From Chaunax sp. Z400 (taxonomy: Eukaryota > Chordata > Actinopteri > Lophiiformes > Chaunacidae), in NCBI GenBank assembly GCA_037577475.1, contig CM075184.1, positions 11,972,594 through 12,036,593 of the forward strand: 64,000 nt of DNA, in the 5' to 3' direction. The translations under genes were made by a program, and so were the position numbers. The notes under the pieces are model-generated. The model had not been told where the DNA came from, made no database searches, and saw only the letters and a list, made by a program, of their open reading frames with translations. Positions 51,101 through 64,000 of this stretch are shown here, piece after piece; positions within the stretch are counted from its first letter, which is position 1, and every line of letters begins with the position of its first letter.

Positions 51101-53109
51101 TTGTAACATAATATAAAGTGGGCACAAATCTGGCACCTCTGGGTTGAGGGGACATACCTGCTCTGTACTCTGGTTAAACTACGCTCTCCTTTAAAGATAA
51201 AACACTTCTTCATTAAACAGTTAGAGATTTCCCATTCCTTTTCATTTTTATCAGCTTAATAAAATACAATACAATACCTTTATTCATCCGAAAAATTTAG
51301 GGGGCATCTAAAGGCCTTCATTTGAGTTTAAATGACAGTAATTCATATGTGCCTTGTTTCACTGTTCTCAATCTATTTTAAATTGGTCACAAATCCACCA
51401 AGATCAGGTGGAATATGGCACCCAGTCCCACACAGGGATTTAGTTCTAGATTTTCACAGAAATACACAGAAAATCTAAAGAACTACAGTATAATGCAAGA
51501 TATGGACATAAATCAATAGTAGCAATCAGGCCACAAAGACATCATTATGATAGAAATAGAGGTGAGGGATATGTTGCACAGTTATCAGGAAAACCATCAT
51601 AAAGTGAATTGTCTAAACCTCTCAAACACATCAATACAATATATTTATAGCAATATATGGAAGAATCCATATTAAAACCCCAAGTGTGTAAAGCGTCTCA
51701 ATTATGTGTCCAATAGATGAGAGAAGGTGGTAAAAAATGGCCAGATTTACTGAATAGCAAAGTTTAATGAAGATTTAAATTGCTAGAATTATCGTACACA
51801 CCGCAGGCTTAACCTCTGCAGCAGATCCTTCATCTTAAATGCTTCTCGTGCAACCAGAGAGCTTCGTCTTAAATTGTATTGAGATCCCAGGATACCACAT
51901 AGGCCATCCTGAATTCCATAAATAAATTGACACACAACATATTTCCTGAATGTAAGCATCATGCAGCTTCACTGCAGAAAGCAGTGGGGCACGTTGATAC
52001 AAAATGAATACGTGGCTCTAAAAGGGATCTGACTCTGAGGGGAAAATGTCACGTTCAGGTGATTAATCCACCTTGACCTGCTGCTATAGGACAGCCCTGT
52101 CTCTGAGAAATGATGCTTAAATTCTCTAATTTGCAACAGCAAGTAAGTTTATAAGGGAAAAATAATGTCAACCATATGAGTTTTTATGAGGAAACTTCAA
52201 TTATCGTTCATATCCCACATCACATTTGTTTTCTGTAACATTTAAATGACTAGTGCGATGCCCGTTCTAATTGTGCCTCAACACATGACAGTAACGTCAT
52301 ATCCCCCGTCCAGCAGCAAATGTAACTTCTCATTTATACTCCATTTATGTGTGATTTATGTGTGAAACGTCAAATGTTTCATCAACTACAAACATGGCGA
52401 CAGGAGAGGAGGTTCTGATAATGTGCCTAGTAGATACAAAGCAGTAAAAGCGGTGGTAACGATGTACTCATGGGTGCGTGAAGACGGAGAGTTTTGTTCA
52501 CTTTTTCATTTCACTTCACTTTGTTCTTCTTCACTGTTTCCATACATGTTTGTCGTGCCTTGCTTGAATTGTAGCTACACTGCCTCCACCGTTTCTGGTG
52601 GTATTGCTCTGTTTCAGCAGAGCCCTGAAGCTGCACCCCTGCTGCTGCACAGAGCTCTGTTCGCCTGTTTCCTCTAAAATCATCCATCATTGATATATAG
52701 AGAAAATGGACATCTACATCATAAAGTATTTAGAGGAAGAATTATGAAAACATATGTGCATCCTTCATATCGGTCTGCTGTCCAAACTTATACATCTGAC
52801 AGAATTGCAGTGAAATCTCCTGCAGGAACAGTGAAGACATCAAAAATGAATGTTTAGATCCTCAACAGGCACTGATTGTTCATGAAGCCATCTTGAATTT
52901 AATTGGTTATAAATAAATTGATGGGAGTTCATGCCTTAGGAACATCGGGACTGAGCAGCCTCTGTACTTTAAGGTGCGCTTGGGCCTATAAAATATGCTT
53001 TACCTTAGCCTTTCATACGACTGTGCAGAGCAATCATCAGACCTAATTACTCTCATGAAATGAGCCCTCACACCAGGACTGATCCGCCCCCATGTTTAAC
53101 AGTGGCAGC
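51101..53109. other. Non-coding, nothing firm recognised
   Basis: A possible short repeat end at 51258-51300 (AATACAATACAATACCTTTA). Otherwise nothing assignable. The frame at 52423-52677 has no domain. Confidence 0.45.
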
Positions 53110-53410
53110 AGTCATCCATCAATCCATCCATGTTCTATAACTGCCTATTGTTTGTAGGGTCATGGGGGTGCTGGAGTCTATCCCAGATGACATTGGGCGA
53201 GAGGTGGGGTACACACTGGACAGGCTTCCAGTTCATCACAGGGCTGACATACAGAGAGACAGACAACCATCCACGCTACCATTCACACCAGTTCACCTAT
53301 TTTACATGTTTTTGGACTGTGGGAGGAAGCCAGAGAACCTGTAGGGAACCCACAGACACAGATAGAACATGCAAACTCCATATAGAAAAGGCTCAGGTGC
53401 TAAAATATAA
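53110..53410 (+). repeat. Ubiquitous fish dispersed repeat, 'ggtgctggagtctatccca' family
   Basis: It starts with an ATCCATCAATCCATCCATGT simple run, then GGGGGTGCTGGAGTCTATCC, GGGCGAGAGGTGGGGTACAC, ACTGGACAGGCTTCCAGTTC, CATGTTTTTGGACTGTGGGA and GAACATGCAAACTCCATATA. From memory this word order is one of the commonest repeats in ray-finned fish. The frames on both strands inside it are repeat-derived. Confidence 0.85.
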
Positions 53411-55058
53411 ACCTGTGGATGTAAGAAAACCTCATCAGACCAGTGGTCCAGCTTAGGATACAACTGATTCCTGAATGGCAGCCATGTGACACATTCAGGC
53501 TTCTTGAGCACAACATGCTGTTTGTTTCTAGTGCTCATACCTGAACAGAACAGGCAGCTTGTAAGTGTTCTCAAGACTGACCCATATGACCTCTCCGTTA
53601 AAAAACAACTCATGTGAACATTTGAAAGTCAAACACTTTGATGACCCGGTCATCCAACAGACTCAGGAATATGAGTACTCCTCCTTATATAAACTGCTCC
53701 AAAAATAGGAATACTTTCAGCCAGTCTTGAGACAAGAGCTGCAGATAAAAAAGCATTTCTCAGATGTATTGTGCTAACCTTTGGTCGTATATCAAGTATA
53801 CTAAGTGACTGTCAGGAAGCCAGCAAGAGGCATATTGATTGACAGTCTTAACACAGTGGAGCAGAAATGAAGAACTGACTTTGTCATGTTTTTTCTAATG
53901 CATTACATTTAATGGAAGAAGTTCTTTTGTTACTCCTTCCTACTTAAACCGTCTATTTTTGTGTTCTTTTGTTTCTGATATGAGGAAGGTACATGTGGTG
54001 TGGCCCTTGGACATTGACTATGGCAACACCCACCCTTAGATCCATTATTCATTAGATTTAACATCCTTTGAAGCCAATTAGCCAGTGATAATTGTGCATC
54101 TATTTGACTGTAAGTTGATAATATATGTGTTTGCCTCATGTTTTTGTTCATTTTGACTCTGACACAGTGGTTTTGAAAGCACTAGCACTTGTATATTTAT
54201 GGCTGGCTAACTTTTAGCAGTTATGCTGCATTGCATCATATCATTCTGCCCATAACTAGGAGTTGCCACGTGGGAAAAAGATTCACATCAGCCTCCAGGT
54301 TGTTGAGGGAATTTCTGACAGCTGTGATAATCTCACATGGCAGAAACAACTACTTAGGTGTTAATAAACCTGTAGCAACATGGCTGCAAGACCACCATCA
54401 CTGGTAGTTACATTTGAGTAAATCAAATATTAACATTCACAGAATCAGCTCTTCTAGTTTAAAAAGAGCTATACAATGTTTATTTTACATCTAGTTTCAC
54501 CGTACAATTGCATAACACAGCAAAATAAACTAATTTAGGATATTCACTGATGTTGCTATGGTGTTATCAGACGGTGTAACCATGAAATAATGTATGCAGT
54601 AATTGTCCAAAACAGTAGGAACCGGAGGTTTTTTCTGCAGCATCACACCCACTATGGGGAGTCACTTCTCAACACCACTTGTTTCACAAGATGCAAAAAA
54701 CAATTTTGCTTAATTTTGTGTGAACAGAAATCACGTTATGCTTACACAAACAGGCTGATGCTGCAGGAAGGTTAGCGTCATTTTCCTTTTTACCGTCCAC
54801 ACTATTGTGAGCACATGGGAAGAAGATGTGAAATGACTTTTAAGGATATGCTAAACTAACTAGCCCCATCAAACCTTTAGATCTTTATCTTAACACGATT
54901 GTTACACAGCTCTCATGGGAAACACCCCTGCTAATTCAGTAGGAACTGATTTGCCAGTCTAACTGCCTGTGACACTGTGATGATCACTGGCTTCATAGTT
55001 ACACTTCCTTTTGTCATGAGTTGGTATTTCCATATGTTCTTGCACTCTTTACTCCCTC
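53411..55058. other. Non-coding, nothing recognised
   Basis: AT-rich, short incidental frames, no assignable element. Confidence 0.5.
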
Positions 55059-55088
55059 ACACACACACACACACACACACCTACACAC

Positions 55089-55120
<32 letters not shown>
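55059..55120 (+). repeat. (CA)n microsatellite with two CTA interruptions
   Basis: About 62 bp of CA units interrupted by ACCTACAC steps. Confidence 0.97.
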
Positions 55121-55121
<1 letters not shown>

Positions 55122-58100
55122 TGCAATCACATCTAACGGGAAACAGGAGTGCACTATTTTACAAGCATATGCTTTCTCTCTCTTTCCAATAATGGCTCCA
55201 TATTCCCATTTGCCCTTCTTATATGCCCTCTAGTGCATTCAGGTGATACTAATGACAGACTGAAATAGCAGTATCTCCACTGTGTGTGTAACACCGACTA
55301 AATAATTCCCCCTGAACGGAAATATGGACAAAAATGATGCTGCAGGTCTCACGCAGCCTTTCAACGCTGCACACCCTTTGTGTTTTGTGCCGATAAAGGT
55401 GTCGCTGATGAAAAACACCTCAGCCACACATTATTGGGTGAAACAAATCTCTGACAACTAAAGTATGAGATCAAACAACACGGGGAGGGTGGTAAGGGGT
55501 AGAGGAAGACGACAAAGAGGGTAATAGAAAGCTCAGCGGACAGTGACCAATGAGACGTGTGCTACGGAAAGGCAGCATAACAAATCAGAAGTGGAGGAGA
55601 GAGAATGGACACCAATGAGAATTGCCCTGCAGAGCAAGAGTAGCATAAGAAATTATTGATGGAAAGAAAGAGGTGGGGAGAAAAGACAGCAGAGAAGGAG
55701 GGGAAGGGGAACTGAGTAAAGAGAGTAACAGAGTGTCCCATGAGAACTCCATGACAGAGAGGAAGGAGAAAGAGCAGCCAGATGAAAATAATCAGACTAG
55801 GTCAACAAGCAAAGGGGTGGAGGTGACAAATAACCAGTGGGATCGTTCAATCAGAGAGTTATTGACCAGCAGCCATCCTTGTGAGGCTGCATTTAGTGTA
55901 ACAGATGGTCCACATCCACTATCCCCCAACACAAATCTGCTCCAACTTGTGTTGCAAATCACGAGCAGAAGTGCGATCATATCAGTTTCTGCAAGTCCTG
56001 ATTTACACCCACTGACAGTGCAGCAATGAGTCTGCCCTTTGTGTTCTTAAGTATGGGTGGAAAGTAAGGCTCTGACACCACAGTTGTCATGCACATCTTT
56101 CACAGTAATCCAAGGTGTTGTAGAGTATACCCGGTGATAAGGTTGGAGACTCATGCCCAGGACACACTGCCTGAGTGGGCAGCGTATGTGTGTCATGGAA
56201 CCTCTTGCTTTTCACTTTGGCGCCCATGGTAACAGCTTAGAGCAGCCACATAGCAGCACGGCTCATGCTGCATCTCCTTTGTTGCTGCAGCGCCGCCTCA
56301 TCTAGAAATTTGGCAAATTTCCTATTGTCCTATATTTAACAGCTGAAAAGATCTCTTGATCATCATATTCACATAATACCAGAATATATGTCACAGACAT
56401 AAATATAGTGAAACTTCAGGTGAACAGTAGTTATCTGGTGGCTCTCTCTCTCTCTGTCTGTCTGAACGAGGGTAATGGAAAAACACATCAAAAGTATTAT
56501 TCATCATTATCGGAGGCAGATGGAGCTGGCTGTAGCAGCACCAGAGCTGCAAGTCTGCCTGTGTAGAAACTCTCTGCAGACTGATTGCAGGCTGAGTCCC
56601 AGGTTCTCGATGGAAGGAAAACCGATTCAACAGTTTATTTATTTATGATAACTTGGGTGGTGTTCTCATAGTTTTAACATAGTTTTAAGAATTAAAGCAT
56701 TAAATCTTGGATAGTGGCTGATGATGCAGAATGCATCAGCTCAAATACATCATGTCAAATGGGCAGGCTAAGTTAAACATTGCTTATTTGCATAAACTGC
56801 ACACATTGTGATGATATAACTCATTACATCATAAAGGTATCCTTTAAAGGAGAATTCTGGGGTGTCCTGGTGGCTTATGGGTTAAGATGATGAGTAAGTT
56901 AAATAATTTACTATGTACTATTTCCTCTACATCGTCATTTCCTTCTCTGCCATCTTGTGGATGTATCAATGCCGCTGTAAAGGATTTGCATGTGGGTGTT
57001 GACGGAAACATGGTTTGAAATGGATGTATTTATTTTTGTATGCAGAGCGAGTATAAATGAGCCTTAACACTTATTGCTCTGTCGCTATCTGTTTCTCTGG
57101 TTGTCACAGCCGACTTCTCTAACATCCCTTGTTTCTTAATTGTGTTGCTCTTTACCTTCTTTCACACCTTAGATCATCTCCTCCCCCACACCAATCAAAA
57201 ACACCTTATCTTCTCATGCCTCCAGCCTTGCTCTTTCACACCTCAGCATACTCCTCCCTCTTCCTCTCTCCCCATCGTTAGCCCACCAACTCATACATCC
57301 CTCTCTGTCCATCGCCCCGTCTTTCCTGTTTCATCTCTTCCTGCTTATCTTATGATCCTTTACCATAACTTCCTTCCCTTTTCCACCTCCCCCCCCCTTT
57401 ATTCTCATCCTCACCTCCATTCTCCTCGCCCTCATCTTACTCCAACAGTCACTAGTTCATATTTTGCCATGTCCTCAGTGTAGGAGATCCACCTGGGGTG
57501 AGAAGGGTTCAGACTTGAGCAGCATGAAGGCTGTGTTGAGAATGGGATGAATCAAATAAAGGAGAAGGTTCGAGCTGTTTCTGCTCACATGCCCAAACTA
57601 CAGCTACATAGCACGAAGCTTTCTGCTGCTCTATATCCAGTTGGATATGCACAATGTTGGGGAGTGGTGAACTACAATTCACAGTAATTTGTCACGAGTT
57701 CAACTACAGAAATATTTACACGGTGATCAAAGTAATTAAAAATCTTTAAAAACAATGAGGCACATGTTTTAAGTCAGTCAAAAAGTCTAATAAGGCACAA
57801 GTTCAATATTTTTTTCTTTAATGGTTTAGTTTTACAATACAAACCAATTCTATATAGTTCATGACAAAAATCTAACAATCCTTGCAATTTTGCCCTGTGA
57901 AAACCACAGATGGAATTGTTTAGTTTTGAACAGCTTTAGTTCTCAGTTGTATTCCAGGAAGCTGGATCGTCAGCTCACCTGGGAAAATAGTTTTTTAATG
58001 TTTGGAATCAGAACTTCGAAAACTAAACTTGAATATTTTGTAGCAGAGACAGAAAAGTAAAGTGAATGGAATGACCCTTTCTACCTGGACAGGAAAGGGA

Positions 58101-58590
58101 AGGAAGGAAGGAATGGGGGGGAGAATGAATCAGATACACTTGTGAGGTGAAGCAGAGGGAAAACTAAACAAAGTCAACATGGAAGAGGACAGACAGAATG
58201 AGGAGGGAAAGAAAGAAAATGAGATAATTTAACAGTTGTATTCAGTTTTGGGACATAGTGATAAAAAAAAAAGTATCTCAACAAATAAAAGTTCACATAA
58301 AAAGTTCCAAGCACCTTCTTAAACCAAACTTTTATGGACCACTAATATATATACCCGGTTAACCCTAACCCTTTGCTGATCCCTGGAGTGGGTTTGGATC
58401 CATTCATTCATCCTCACAGTGGGGGTCCAAATGGTTGGCAAAGCAAGGTTGTGACTGGGAGGTTGTTGGTTCCCCAAATCCCCAAACAAGCATGATAAAT
58501 CTGCCACTGAGGTACCTTTGAGTCCCGAAAGCCAAACTGCTTCAATGGAGCTGCTTCATGGCCAGCAGACTGTGGTTGGACTGGGCAGTA
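55121..58590. other. Non-coding with purine-rich and pyrimidine-rich tracts
   Basis: 55480-55790 is purine-biased on the plus strand and 57165-57480 is strongly pyrimidine-rich (with a CCCCCCCCC run near 57390). The frames at 55673-56029 and 57142-57483 follow this composition and have no domain. A short (GGAA)n run occurs near 58097. No exon recognised. Confidence 0.5.
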
Positions 58591-58690
58591 GGGGTGTGCA
58601 AAATATTGACAAAAAGTAATATCTCGATATTTTCTGGGATTTTGTTGATAAAAATAATTCGACGATATTTTGCATCCTTCAAAATGTGTT
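58591..58690 (+). repeat. Possible MITE fragment, 'taggggtgtgcaaaatatt..cgatatt'
   Basis: AGTAGGGGTGTGCAAAATAT, AATATCTCGATATTTTC and ATTCGACGATATTTTGC recall fish hAT-type MITEs that begin TAGGGGTGTRC and contain CGATA words. Only one end is visible. Confidence 0.4.
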
Positions 58691-61600
58691 TCTAAAATTC
58701 TTATGTTGTACTGTCTTAAATGTTGCCTAATTATATCAGTGGAAAGCATTCAAGTATTAACCATGTCTTTGGCGTTATGGTGACAGCGTTTGTTTTGTCT
58801 TGCCATCTGTTGCTTTTCTTGTCTTAAGGCACTTTTTTGCTGAATAATTCTGTATGTATGCTTGTGCTGGTACCTTGGCTGGTTTAGGCCTGTCAGCTGA
58901 CTCCAGAGGCTTTTCATATCCTTCATGTTCTGAGCCGTTGTTTGTTCAGAGACGGTGAACCCAGTTGGTCGTGGAGCTGTCTTTAATGGAACCGATCTTT
59001 AGAGAAACATCTGCCTTTCCAAACACAAGCCACCACCATGCAAGCGAGGATGATCCCCATCTTGCAACTTAAAGTTAATAGCGAGATGGCGGTGCTGTCT
59101 CTGATTTTATTTCCTGCTCATTTCCCAGTCATTTGGAGGTGCAGTGACCATGTTTGCCTACTTAGCACACACTGCTTACTCTCTCAATGCACAGTAGTCT
59201 GTCCTACTGGGCCGCACAAGGCAATAAATGCGTGGACTCACAATGTCTGGTTTTGATTGGCTTTTGCAAAGTGAGTGATAATGTCAGCTCACACATCATT
59301 TAAGCAACCGTTAAGATATAATCATAGAAGATATGAATCAGTATTACAGCTATTAATTAACATGTTGCTTGTTCAGAAGTAACCTTGCTGACGGAGTAAT
59401 CCTGCTCAGTTCCTGTTTCTGGACAGCTGTCTGGCTGATGGACATTGTTTTATCATAATTTCGTGTCACATGAATGTCAATTTGAGCATTTTTTACAAAG
59501 TTTAAACTACTTTCTCTGAGTAGATTTAGTTAGACAGAATAGATTTTTCCCTAGAGTAGCTCTGCTGTGGTTCAGCTTGTTCCAGCTTGAAGGAATTGGT
59601 TGCTTGCAAATCCTTTCAAGGTTCCCCGCTACTGGATATGCAGGTAATAAGATGGAAGGGTTAGCGCTGAATATTTCAAAAGGCCTGTGTATAAAATGGA
59701 ACAGGTCAGACCGGGAAACACGAGAATAAAAAAGTGGCAGTTGTGTTGTACCTTACAGAATCAAATGGCTTTGAATGTGCCAGCGAAATAAAAGTGGGGC
59801 ACAGGGAAATAGTGGAGGGATCAAAAGGAGCACAGTTTCTAATCAGGCAAGGGAGCGTGGACACGGCATACAGTTTTAATAGTGTTATAAAACCACTCGT
59901 TCCCTGCAGTCCAGGTGTAGATAATGTTTGCTTAATGCGTTAAAGTGGGCATAAAAACTCAAACCGGTTTGACACTTGGCTTAATTGCCACTTAACTGAG
60001 GAGTCCAGTGATTATAAGAGTCTAATTTCAGTCAGGAGCAGATATTTTCCTCAAAAACCTTGAGAAAGCAGCATGTGGAACAGGTGTGAAATAACCCAAG
60101 ACCATAACAGCTGATTAGCATCAGAAAAGATTTCAGAGCAAAGGAATCATTTTGAGCTCAGATAGATTGACAATCCAGACTTAAGTGTGATAACACATAT
60201 GAGACTGAATTATTCTCAGTGTCGTCAGTGCAGCTACAGTGCATGAATGTCAAGGGGCCAATCAGCCTGAGAAGAAATGGTGGTCCATGTTGCCTAATGA
60301 GCCTGTTCCAGACGGCCCAATCACTCTGTCTATGGCAGAGTAATCTCAAGTGACTTACACAGCTGCAAATCTCTACCTTCTATGTATGATGTCTCAAGAA
60401 TCAGCCTATTGTAGTTTTGTGTAACTGTTTAAAAATATCAGTGAGGTTTTCAATTCTTTATGGAACAAATGTGGCGGATTCACAGTGTGCCTGATCAAAC
60501 TCAGACATAAATCAGTCCTCCTTGCAACACCTCAAATTACAACCTCCTGTATTTTCACACATCAAACAGGAGAGAACAGAAAGAAATGGGCACGGCAGGA
60601 AGAATAAAAGATTGATCGCAACAGAGAATGTTGGGAAATCAAACCAGAGAGTTCATAAAAGAATTGAAAAGAAAATTCAACAAGCAGCAGTTTTCAGCTC
60701 TTCCTACCTTCACCTGTCGGCAACAGCAGCCAGAAATTTTCTTCATCTACTTGCAATATTTAGCATTTGGCAATTTCCATGAGCATCAATGAGATTATTG
60801 GGCACCACAGGTTTTAATTGGTTTCCCAGGCAAAACAAAGGAGGTCTATGATTAAAACAGGTGACCGCCAGCTTTTGTATTTATCACATGGTAATTAATG
60901 GCGTGAATTCTACAATAGATAATGAGCTGTTTTCTGTATGTTTTTTGCCTTTATCAATTTGATTTATCAAATGGAGTTATCCGAAATAAAAATCTTAAAT
61001 AATATTTTAAGTTGTTCTTTTGCTTTTACTGGTTCAAGTAAAACAGACAATTTATTTAGTTTTCTTTATATCTCTCTGTCAAAGGTGGAGAAACTAAATT
61101 AATACATAAAACAGATTTCAACAAAACCTGCAACAATTAGTTAATTCATTCCTTAAAAGACAGAAAATTGTATTTGCAACTATTTGAAGTGATTTAAAAA
61201 GAAGCAATCTCTGCTTCCAGCTTCTACAATAGAGTGTTTTCTTTGTTTTCTATCAATGTAAAATAAGCCTTCTATTTTGTGTTGAATGAAAAAGTTGCTA
61301 CAAAACTCAATAAACCCATAAAATTCATCTGGGATATTGGAGCGGTTGTAGTAGTACATAAAAAGTAATAAACATTAATCACAAATATATTTTAAGTGTC
61401 ATATCAGAACCTAAAAATGAAATTACGTATAATTTCCTGTTGCAGACCTTTGAAACATTTCATCCTTTCAACATCATGTTTATAAACAATTCTCCCAAAA
61501 TGAGGAAAGTCAAGAATCAAGCTGATAATAAAATGTTAAGTATGTTTTTTACATGTTTATAGGGCAGAACATTATAGTTAAATATCTTTAGGTTTTGGAC

Positions 61601-63324
61601 AGTTAGTTCAACAAAACAAGCTGTTAATGATTCTTCTCAAAAGGAGAATGAGAGATTAGCTGCAGCCCTGATTTTATTATGACTGAATACTTCATGGTGT
61701 CTGCAGGAAATGTACAGACAACATTTCACCATCTGGAAGTAATACCACATAGAAGTGTACACACACCCTGCTTGTAAAGAACATATAGCTTTGTCACCAT
61801 AGCCTTTGTTTGGATTATAGAAAATAAGGCCGCTGGGGGATTTTCATGTTTTATCACCCACAGCACACGGTATTTTAGATAAACATGACCCGTATCCTTG
61901 GGAAAGATGCATATTTCATGAGAAAATTTGGGCTTGGGCTTTATGTTTATCTTGTCAGCAGTTAACAAAGCTGTCTTAAATGCTTCTTCACCCTGCAATG
62001 TAACAACAAACTACTCGTCCTATTGTGTGGCCACGCAACGCCTGTCCCAAAGACTCCAACGTGTCCCGATAGAAGGCAACAGAGGTTTTTAACAAGAGTG
62101 GATGTTCTTCATTTTCCTTAAAAGATGGAGGAACAGTCTTTGATCAGTACAAGCCTCCACTGAGGACTTCATTTTGACTGCTACAAAGGACGACAGTGCA
62201 GGAGTGCCTCTTGGACATATTCAGGCGGAACCCTGCTTTGTCGCGAGATTGATTGGATGACCATTTGTCTCTGAAGAAAAGCAATTTCTCTATCTCGCCG
62301 GAGTGTATTATTGTGTCTAAGCCTGAGTCTCTGCTTTTTTAGCCAAGCTAGACAAGTGTGTGGAAACGATGAGGTTGGTGATAACTTGATACCCTGGCAA
62401 GACACTCGAATACTAAGTCATCAGTATGTGTCAAGTGCTGCAAGGTCGAGCTGAACCCTTTGTCATGTTTTCATTATGGTGTGGAGAAATAGACGGTGCA
62501 AAAGAGATAAATGTGACAACAATATTCATCCATTTTTAATATAATCAAAACTATTATGGACTTTTGAGGGGCGGGGTCCTTTTAGACAGTGGGAGACATT
62601 ATAATCCAGTATTCCTTTGTGTCATCAATTTAAAAAGATGTTTCCTATACAAAAAAGACAACAATCATGCCACTGTACCAGGGGCGTATTGTTTCCTTCC
62701 TCAGCCAAGCAGCAAATAAGACTAATGTCAATACTAAACACAGACATATTAATGATTAATTAAATGATGGACACTTTATGATACAGCATGCAATTTACAG
62801 TGTAATTGACTCTATGAATCAGTCAATAATTAAATGAAGTAATTAGGCCCACCAGTTCTCACTGGTACTTAAGTAAAGGCTCAGTGGAAGAAAACAAGAC
62901 TGTAGAGAGCAAAGAAGTAAAGAAAGAGGAACAAAATATAAGACTTGTTTTAAAGACTGCATACCTCTGGGGTACAGTACTGGTTAGGATCAAATGTTTT
63001 AATGATACCGACATAAAACAATGTAATTATAGTCCAACATATTTCTCATTTACAACAGGATACCAAAACCAAGATGGTGCATTCAAGTAATGAGAGGGGC
63101 TGTAGGAAAATCTCTCCCAACTCAAATAAAGAGGAATTCGAATAAGCTTTTTACTCTAATTGTGAAATCACAATTCCATTGTAAGAATCAGGTGAATGAA
63201 GTGAAGTAGTCCACTGATGCAGCATTGCTCTCTCAGACACACAATGGAAAAGAACCTGAGATATCTTCTGTTTTGTTTTTTTTATTCCACACAACCAAAA
63301 ACTGACACCAACTATACCCACAAT
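58691..63324. other. Non-coding, no gene recognised
   Basis: AT-rich DNA without exons I can support. The segment 60785-60905 (for example TTAATTGGTTTCCCAGGCAA and CACATGGTAATTAATGGCGT) has homeodomain-type TAATTA sites and no repeat character. It may be regulatory, but this is a guess. Confidence 0.45.
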
Positions 63325-63600
63325 GTAGTCTTGCATAGCCGGACCGCCACAGCGCTGTCAGAGCTGTATAAAGGTCTGGCTGCACCAGATACTCATTCTG
63401 GTATAGGGGGAAATATGGTCTGGCATCATACTTTTTTAAACAAGACACAGTTGTCCGGATGCAACAATGGTACCTCTGCAAAACAGAGTCAAGGGGAACC
63501 TGCTTTACACAAGGAAAGGTGGGTGCTGCCATTCAAGTGGCAAATTCCTGCTAAAGAGGAGAATAAAGTTGCTTGCATGCGAGTTTCATATTGATAGTGA
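63325..63600 (+). repeat. MITE-like dispersed repeat, 'gtcttgcatagccggacc..cagcgctg' family
   Basis: GTCTTGCATAGCCGGACCGC, CACAGCGCTGTCAGAGC, GGTCTGGCTGCACC, CATTCTGGTATAGGGGGAAA and ATGCAACAATGGTACCTCTG appear in the order I recall for an abundant percomorph MITE. The right end is unclear. The frames on both strands (63217-63594, 63233-63532) are repeat-derived. Confidence 0.6.
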
Positions 63601-64000
63601 CCAGGTTAGCGTTAGGGTAACTTGCCATTTTCAGCGTAACCAGTAGCAACGATGATTTTGAAAATGGTAACACACAGATAGCAAGAATACCAGATTTATA
63701 GCAACAGCCCATACATCCGATGAGACAGACCCACAATGTAACTCAACCACAGGCAGTTCTATTGGAGGTTTGGGTGTTTTGGGTGTAGCAGCTAATATAC
63801 AGTAGGCTCAAGCTCCTAGCCTCAAGCAGAAATGAGGTGCGGGATGAAGAGGTCTGGTGCAAAACTGATGGAGGGTCCAAAGAAAGTATTAATAGGCCCA
63901 TCATCGCCAGCAGGGGAGAATCTTGTTTTTCAAAAAAGTGAAATAAAAAATTCAACCCCCAATGCGTGATGAGTTCAAATTCAGCAGTCATTGTGGTATT
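63601..64000. other. Non-coding, nothing recognised
   Basis: The short final stretch shows no exon or assignable repeat. The minus frame at 63743-63991 has no domain. Confidence 0.5.

Noticed and set aside
53130..53613. Frames of about 100 codons on both strands
   Set aside because: Lie mostly in a very common fish dispersed repeat.
55673..56029. 118-codon charged frame starting MGRKDSREGGEGE
   Set aside because: Explained by the purine-rich composition. No similarity recognised.
57142..57483. 113-codon plus frame rich in Ser, Pro, Leu and His
   Set aside because: Follows a pyrimidine-rich low-complexity tract. No domain.
1..64000. CRISPR array, operon or prokaryotic defence system
   Set aside because: No regularly spaced repeats with unique spacers and no compact gene clusters. 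Exons and repeats are those of a vertebrate nuclear genome.

Overview
The window is AT-rich vertebrate nuclear DNA, most likely from a percomorph teleost. Three things support this: spliced vertebrate-type exons, an extremely low gene density, and interspersed repeats of fish types (Tc1-like transposons, a Penelope-like element with a GIY-YIG endonuclease tail, an RLE-type LINE, a tRNA-derived SINE, and several short repeat families that I recall as common in percomorph fish). There is no sign of prokaryotic organisation.

Only one protein-coding gene can be supported. It lies on the minus strand and is represented by two internal coding exons of a tetraspanin closest to TSPAN4 (TSPAN4/TSPAN9 subgroup). 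One exon at 27116-27307 (64 codons) carries the end of TM1, the small extracellular loop, TM2 and the inner loop. The next exon at 12177-12251 (25 codons) carries TM3. Both have consensus GT/AG sites, both are phase 0, and they are separated by a 14.9 kb intron. The start-codon exon and the large-extracellular-loop and TM4 exons were not found. They presumably lie outside the window or escaped reading by eye, so most of the window is probably intron or flank of this gene.

Layout: 1-12176, downstream intron or flank with pyrimidine-rich repeats (1-540, 3185-3535) and a dispersed repeat at 2085-2400. 12177-27307, the two exons and the intron between them. That intron holds a striking complex of an ~800 bp inverted repeat (14091-14890 against 16419-17244) around a coding-like but unidentified 1.5 kb spacer, a short foldback element (19985-20090), repeat copies at 18770-19075 and 21225-21420, a (TATTC)n-flanked GC-rich island (25046-25381) and a tRNA-derived SINE (26600-26800). 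27308-64000, non-coding DNA with transposon remnants: a Penelope-like element at 30978-31494 and a second Penelope-type end at 50860-51100, Tc1-like remnants at 36186-37490 and 41815-42430, a decayed RLE LINE at 45465-47060, long CA/TG microsatellites, and a MITE near 63325.

All mobile-element genes seen are broken by stops, frameshifts or truncation. I see no novel functional system. The best candidate for something undescribed is the long-inverted-repeat complex at 13690-17244.
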